The translations under genes were made by a program, and so were the position numbers. The notes under the pieces are model-generated. The model was not told the origin of the DNA. It did no database searches and saw only the letters and a program-made list of their open reading frames with translations. Below are positions 60,020 through 64,000 of a stretch of DNA of 64,000 nt, piece after piece. The stretch is from Lucifuga dentata. Its lineage: Eukaryota > Chordata > Actinopteri > Ophidiiformes > Bythitidae. Every line of letters starts with the position of its first letter. Position 1 is the first letter of the stretch. Where the stretch lies: assembly GCA_014773175.1 (NCBI GenBank), contig VXCM01001389.1:86781-150780 (forward strand), given 5' to 3'.

Positions 60020-62570
60020 CTTTTCTAGAGGAGCACCCACTGAGCTTTGGTACAAGAATTAATACTTTGTTGTAGCAGATGTTGAGCGATTCTGTTGTGT
60101 TTCTGGCTGAGAGAATGGCACTTAATGGCTTCGACTGACACTTTGAAAACTGAGAGTGCAAGAGGAAGAAATTCTAAGAATAAAGGAGATCTTTAATTCG
60201 ATTTGCTAGGGTAAGTTCACCCTTGGAAAGCTTTTTGAATTTCAAAGACTGAATTTAAGAAAAGAGTCAAATGAGTGCAGCTAACTTCATGAAAGTCAGC
60301 GGTTCCTGCACGTATCATGTTGCTTGCTTTATGTGAGATTGTCTCATGATGACTTCTAAATCCACGTATAATGGCCTCTCTGATCAACTCTGTAGTCTCT
60401 CTTTCTCTCTCTCTGTGTCCATCTGTCACTCTCTCCATTCGCCTCTTTCTCATTCTCTGTTTGTGCTGTGCTTGTGAGATGGGTTGATACAGACATGCAT
60501 TATTCATCTGTGTGTCCTTTCTGTCATTGCCAGAGCTGAGCTCTGAGCAGAGGGGTGCACAACTGACCTACAATCAATCAACCAGGGTCTGACACTCACC
60601 ACAAAGAGAAATGTTGATTGGATGTCACAGGATGTCCATGCAAATAGAACAGTTTTGTGGGCCATTTTGTGCAGACTGAGATTACATGGACTCCTTTTCC
60701 ACCAGCAGCAGAAGTTGAAGTTAATTGGTATTCAACTCCTCAGCCACTGAAATACCAATGCCACCTGTTTTAGAAAAGACTTCATGGCTCTTCACGATTG
60801 GTTGCTGTATTGTACTGTATATGCATTTTTAAAATAACTTATTTTGTACTACCTACAGTAAGTGTACAGTGTTCAACCAACAGAATTAAGAATGCACATC
60901 AGTTGTGGTCAAACGTCAGACATGAGAGCATTACCAGGTCTACAATACTGAAGTACTGAATACATAACACCAGGATGATAAATTATGCTCATCTTCAAGC
61001 AGTAATTAAAAGCAGAAGTCATTTGCACTATGCTCTATAGAGTCCTACAGGCTTTCTTTTAAATGTCATCTTCAACAGTAAAATGCTATTTAAGGAAACC
61101 CAGATGTTTGCACTCGTTGATTGAGCCATTTGCTAATACATTGCCCTAGAATATAAGCATTCAATTATTTACACTGTTTGGATGCCTTTTGAATTTATTG
61201 TAAGTTGTTAACGCTTTTACTCAGAAAATCGGTGCCGTTAATATTCTGCAGCACAGTGAAAAACTAAGGCTGAATGGAAAGTTCAGTAATGTAAAAGTTG
61301 TGCACATGTGAAAATCCATTCATTAAAATGAAAGTTACTCAAATGTAATTAAGACTTTCAAACAAAAGGTCTGAAATGTCCAATCAGTCGCCTAAACTCT
61401 CTCATGCCCCCTATTTATCAGAACAGTTAATTTCATGGTTAATAGGTTCACTACTGTGGTCATGCTTCAAGAACCTTCTTTGATAAAACTCGCTGAGGAG
61501 TTGAGGGCTAAGCTGGAGCACTGGTCTTACTAAGGTTTTCTCTCTGGTTCTCTCTCTTTCTTTCATGGCTATTTTAAAGAAAAGCCAAACATTGACCCTT
61601 TTCTCTATAAATTGAACTATAACACCAAGCCATACCGCTTAGAAACACACGCTGCATTTCCTCAGTGTATACTGTCATGACTGCTGTCCGTGGACCAAAC
61701 ACAGGAGAAATCTCCTTGTGTAGAAAAGGGCACAGATTTGCCTCAGCTGCTCTATTCAGTAAAGACAATTTATTTGCTGTTCTGGGGGAGAGAGTTTCTG
61801 CAAAGGTCCAGCGAGACAAGATGGGTCTGCACTGCATACTAACAACAGCAGTTTCTACCACACAGCCTTGTCATCCTGCATTCCAGCCTTGTTCTCATGC
61901 TGTCACGCTGCAGTGGAGATGGAGTGCTTTATGAGGCAATGCAGCATTAGTCTGCTTTGCTACAACACTTGCAAAGCTCCAGCTTCTATTTGTGATGAAA
62001 TTCTTAATTGTTATGAAAATGGGTCCGGACCTAACACATTGCTTTCTGTCTTTTTTTCAATAAGACATAAGTTCAACATACCACACCTCAAGTTTCCTGA
62101 TTCAGCAGAAACAGTGAGCTGGCAGACACTGATGACTATGAAAAGCCTTCTGACATGGAAGTACTGCCAGACGTCACTGCTGCTTAATTTTGCATGTATA
62201 TGCAAGGTGCATTAACTCAAGGTGCTTTCCAGAAAATCTGCTTTCACCCTTCCTTTTCTTTGTGCATTCCAATTTCAAATCTTTCCAGCAAATACATTTA
62301 AATTTATGTTAATGTGCAACTTGGCTGAGTTAAAGTTCTTCCTTTCATCTCTTCTAATCTAACAATCTCATGCAATATTCACTAGAAGGTTCTGGGTTTA
62401 TCCTAATGAACCATGAGGGCTAAATAATCCACTCTTTTGTTCCCAATCTGATTATTTTCTACTTTCGTTCTCTGCTCAGATTTCCTGCTCTCTCACTCAC
62501 TCTCTCTCACTCTCAGCCTTCAAGGGCACTGCAAAAGATTTGACAGTATTTTAACTACTACAGGTACTGT
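60020..62570. other. Intergenic, no gene seen
   Basis: No recognised repeat family or exon. Overlapping open frames at 61574-61934 on both strands have no known domains. Confidence 0.4.
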
Positions 62571-62580
62571 ATACACACAC

Positions 62581-62584
<4 letters not shown>

Positions 62585-62635
<51 letters not shown>
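62585..62635. repeat. (GA)n microsatellite
   Basis: About 25 uninterrupted AG units. Confidence 0.95.
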
Positions 62636-62638
<3 letters not shown>

Positions 62639-63079
62639 ATAATAGAGCTTGTAATGTCAGGGGTCAGGGTTGGATCATGTGTTAGCAGGTTATTTTTCTG
62701 AACAGGAACAGCACCCCTGTCTAATCCAGTATAACTGACTGGCCTCACTGCTCTCTATTGATTTTTAACTTTAGTGGAAGATAGATCCTCACAAGAGAGA
62801 TGGAGTTAATATCTCTGGCTGCCAGTGAAAGTAAATTAAACATATTTAAAAGTCTCAACTGTTTGAGTGACTTCAGCTGGAAGAGGTGTGATAATAGTGT
62901 TTAAATCAATATCTTACCCATTTATCTCTGTATTTGACCAGCAATCAAACAATGGTCAAATATTTTCTGAGGAGCTTAAAGAAAACAGAAACTTCTGTTA
63001 GGTTTTCAGTTGGGTGAATGCAAAAGAGGGAAAATAGAGCTGTTAGAGTTTGTGCTCCTTTGTGAAAAAGCAATCAGCT

Positions 63080-63089
63080 CTATAAATAG
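63080..63089. promoter_or_regulatory. Perfect MEF2-type site
   Basis: CTATAAATAG matches the MEF2 palindrome exactly. Within 60 bp lie TTATTTATGAATAATAATGG and GGAATG (TEAD-like). It may also serve as a TATA box, but no gene is seen downstream. Regulatory role is inference. Confidence 0.35.
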
Positions 63090-63780
63090 CTCCCACAGAC
63101 GGTCCTGGCCAATTATTTATGAATAATAATGGAATGACTTGCATGGAGACATGTCACAGTTCAAAACAACATCATCCATCTCTCCTTCCATCTCAGCTCT
63201 CATTGCCCAAGGGGAGGAGGTGGAAGCGGAGGCTTAGGAAGAGGGATGGGGGTGTTGAGTTTAAAAAAAGAGATGCAAAAAGGAGAAATCTGTCATTTTG
63301 AGCAATGTGTGAAGTGCTTGCCTGGGTAAGCCACACTGACACTTAACACATGCATGTAACATCAACAGGAAAAAGACAGACTCCAGAAATAGCAAGAAAT
63401 CAAACAGCTTCATCAAGCAGTGATACAGGACCAAACTCAATAAAAATTCCAAGGGCAAAATTATTTCTGGATCAAAGATTTATGTCTGTTTCCTGCTTCT
63501 CAGTATAAAACAGAAACAATCACCATCCAACTTCTCGTCATCATCACTAGGCTATTTTTATGCTTCAACACTGAGACATTCAAACTTGTGATCACATATG
63601 TACAGGGCCAGCTTCAGCCTTTTTGGGGCCCTATATGAGATTTTGCCCCTTGAACTTCTTAAGCAACTTTGAAGTGTGGTCCAGAGTAAACTGGAAGTGT
63701 TTTTGTTAGTTTTTGGATTTGTCCCTGTCTGCATGCATTACAGAACAGGCCAAATATTTGAAGCTACTGTATGTAGAGTA

Positions 63781-63817
63781 AAAAAAAAAAAAAAAAANAA
63801 AAAAAAAAAAAAAAAAG
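63781..63817. repeat. Poly(A) tract with a single-N join
   Basis: A runs on both sides of the N at 63798; an assembly join. Confidence 0.85.
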
Positions 63818-64000
63818 GTCACAACAACAGAAACTAAGTGAAAATAGCCTGAATTATACTTTTAAAACAGACTTTTAAAAAAGTCAGGAGAGAAGCAAGG
63901 TCAGTACAATACAAAATTTATTTTACATTGGGGAACACGATGCAAAGAAGAAAGGTGGATATACTTTGTGTTCAAGAGACCAGGTGGAAAGGTAGCAAGG

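Noticed and set aside
35600..64000. Exons of the next gene expected after HBP1 in tetrapods (COG5)
   Set aside because: I compared open frames with the COG5 features I know and found none, on either strand.

Overview
This is nuclear DNA from a ray-finned fish, most likely a teleost. The genes have many short exons with GT-AG introns. The DNA is AT-rich, full of CA/GT microsatellites, and carries the usual fish transposons (Tc1-like, RTE and L2 LINEs, MITEs). No bacterial, organellar or viral gene block was seen. Nine single-N joins, most of them in homopolymers, show that this is a draft assembly.

Layout. (1) nt5dc3 on the minus strand (CDS 8523 down to 1119, 14 coding exons) encodes a HAD-type 5'-nucleotidase-domain protein. 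(2) About 1.9 kb away, head to head, lies hsp90b1 (GRP94/gp96) on the plus strand (10383-15856, 18 coding exons), the ER HSP90 chaperone. Two exact ER-stress response elements sit just upstream. (3) After about 5 kb with a 5'-truncated RTE LINE comes prkar2b (21257-26639, 11 exons), the RII-beta regulatory subunit of PKA. (4) hbp1 (promoter about 28.3 kb, CDS 29798-34533, 10 coding exons) encodes the HMG-box repressor HBP1. All four coding sequences splice together in frame from first codon to stop.

(5) From about 35.5 kb to the end, some 28 kb, I find no convincing gene. This stretch holds microsatellites, three or four copies of one TTAA-flanked MITE family, two L2 LINE 3' ends, an internally deleted Tc1-like element, perfect hairpins, and a few patches that look like conserved regulatory DNA.

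The genes are not an operon. From general knowledge, NT5DC3-HSP90B1 are neighbours on human 12q and PRKAR2B-HBP1 are neighbours on human 7q, so the window joins two conserved gene pairs. The most specific regulatory readings are the ER-stress elements of hsp90b1 and the miR-29 and miR-17-family sites in the hbp1 3'UTR. I did not find a clearly new biological system. The best leads are the TTAA-flanked MITE family, the nested palindrome at 44.3 kb, and the two GC-AG introns in hsp90b1.
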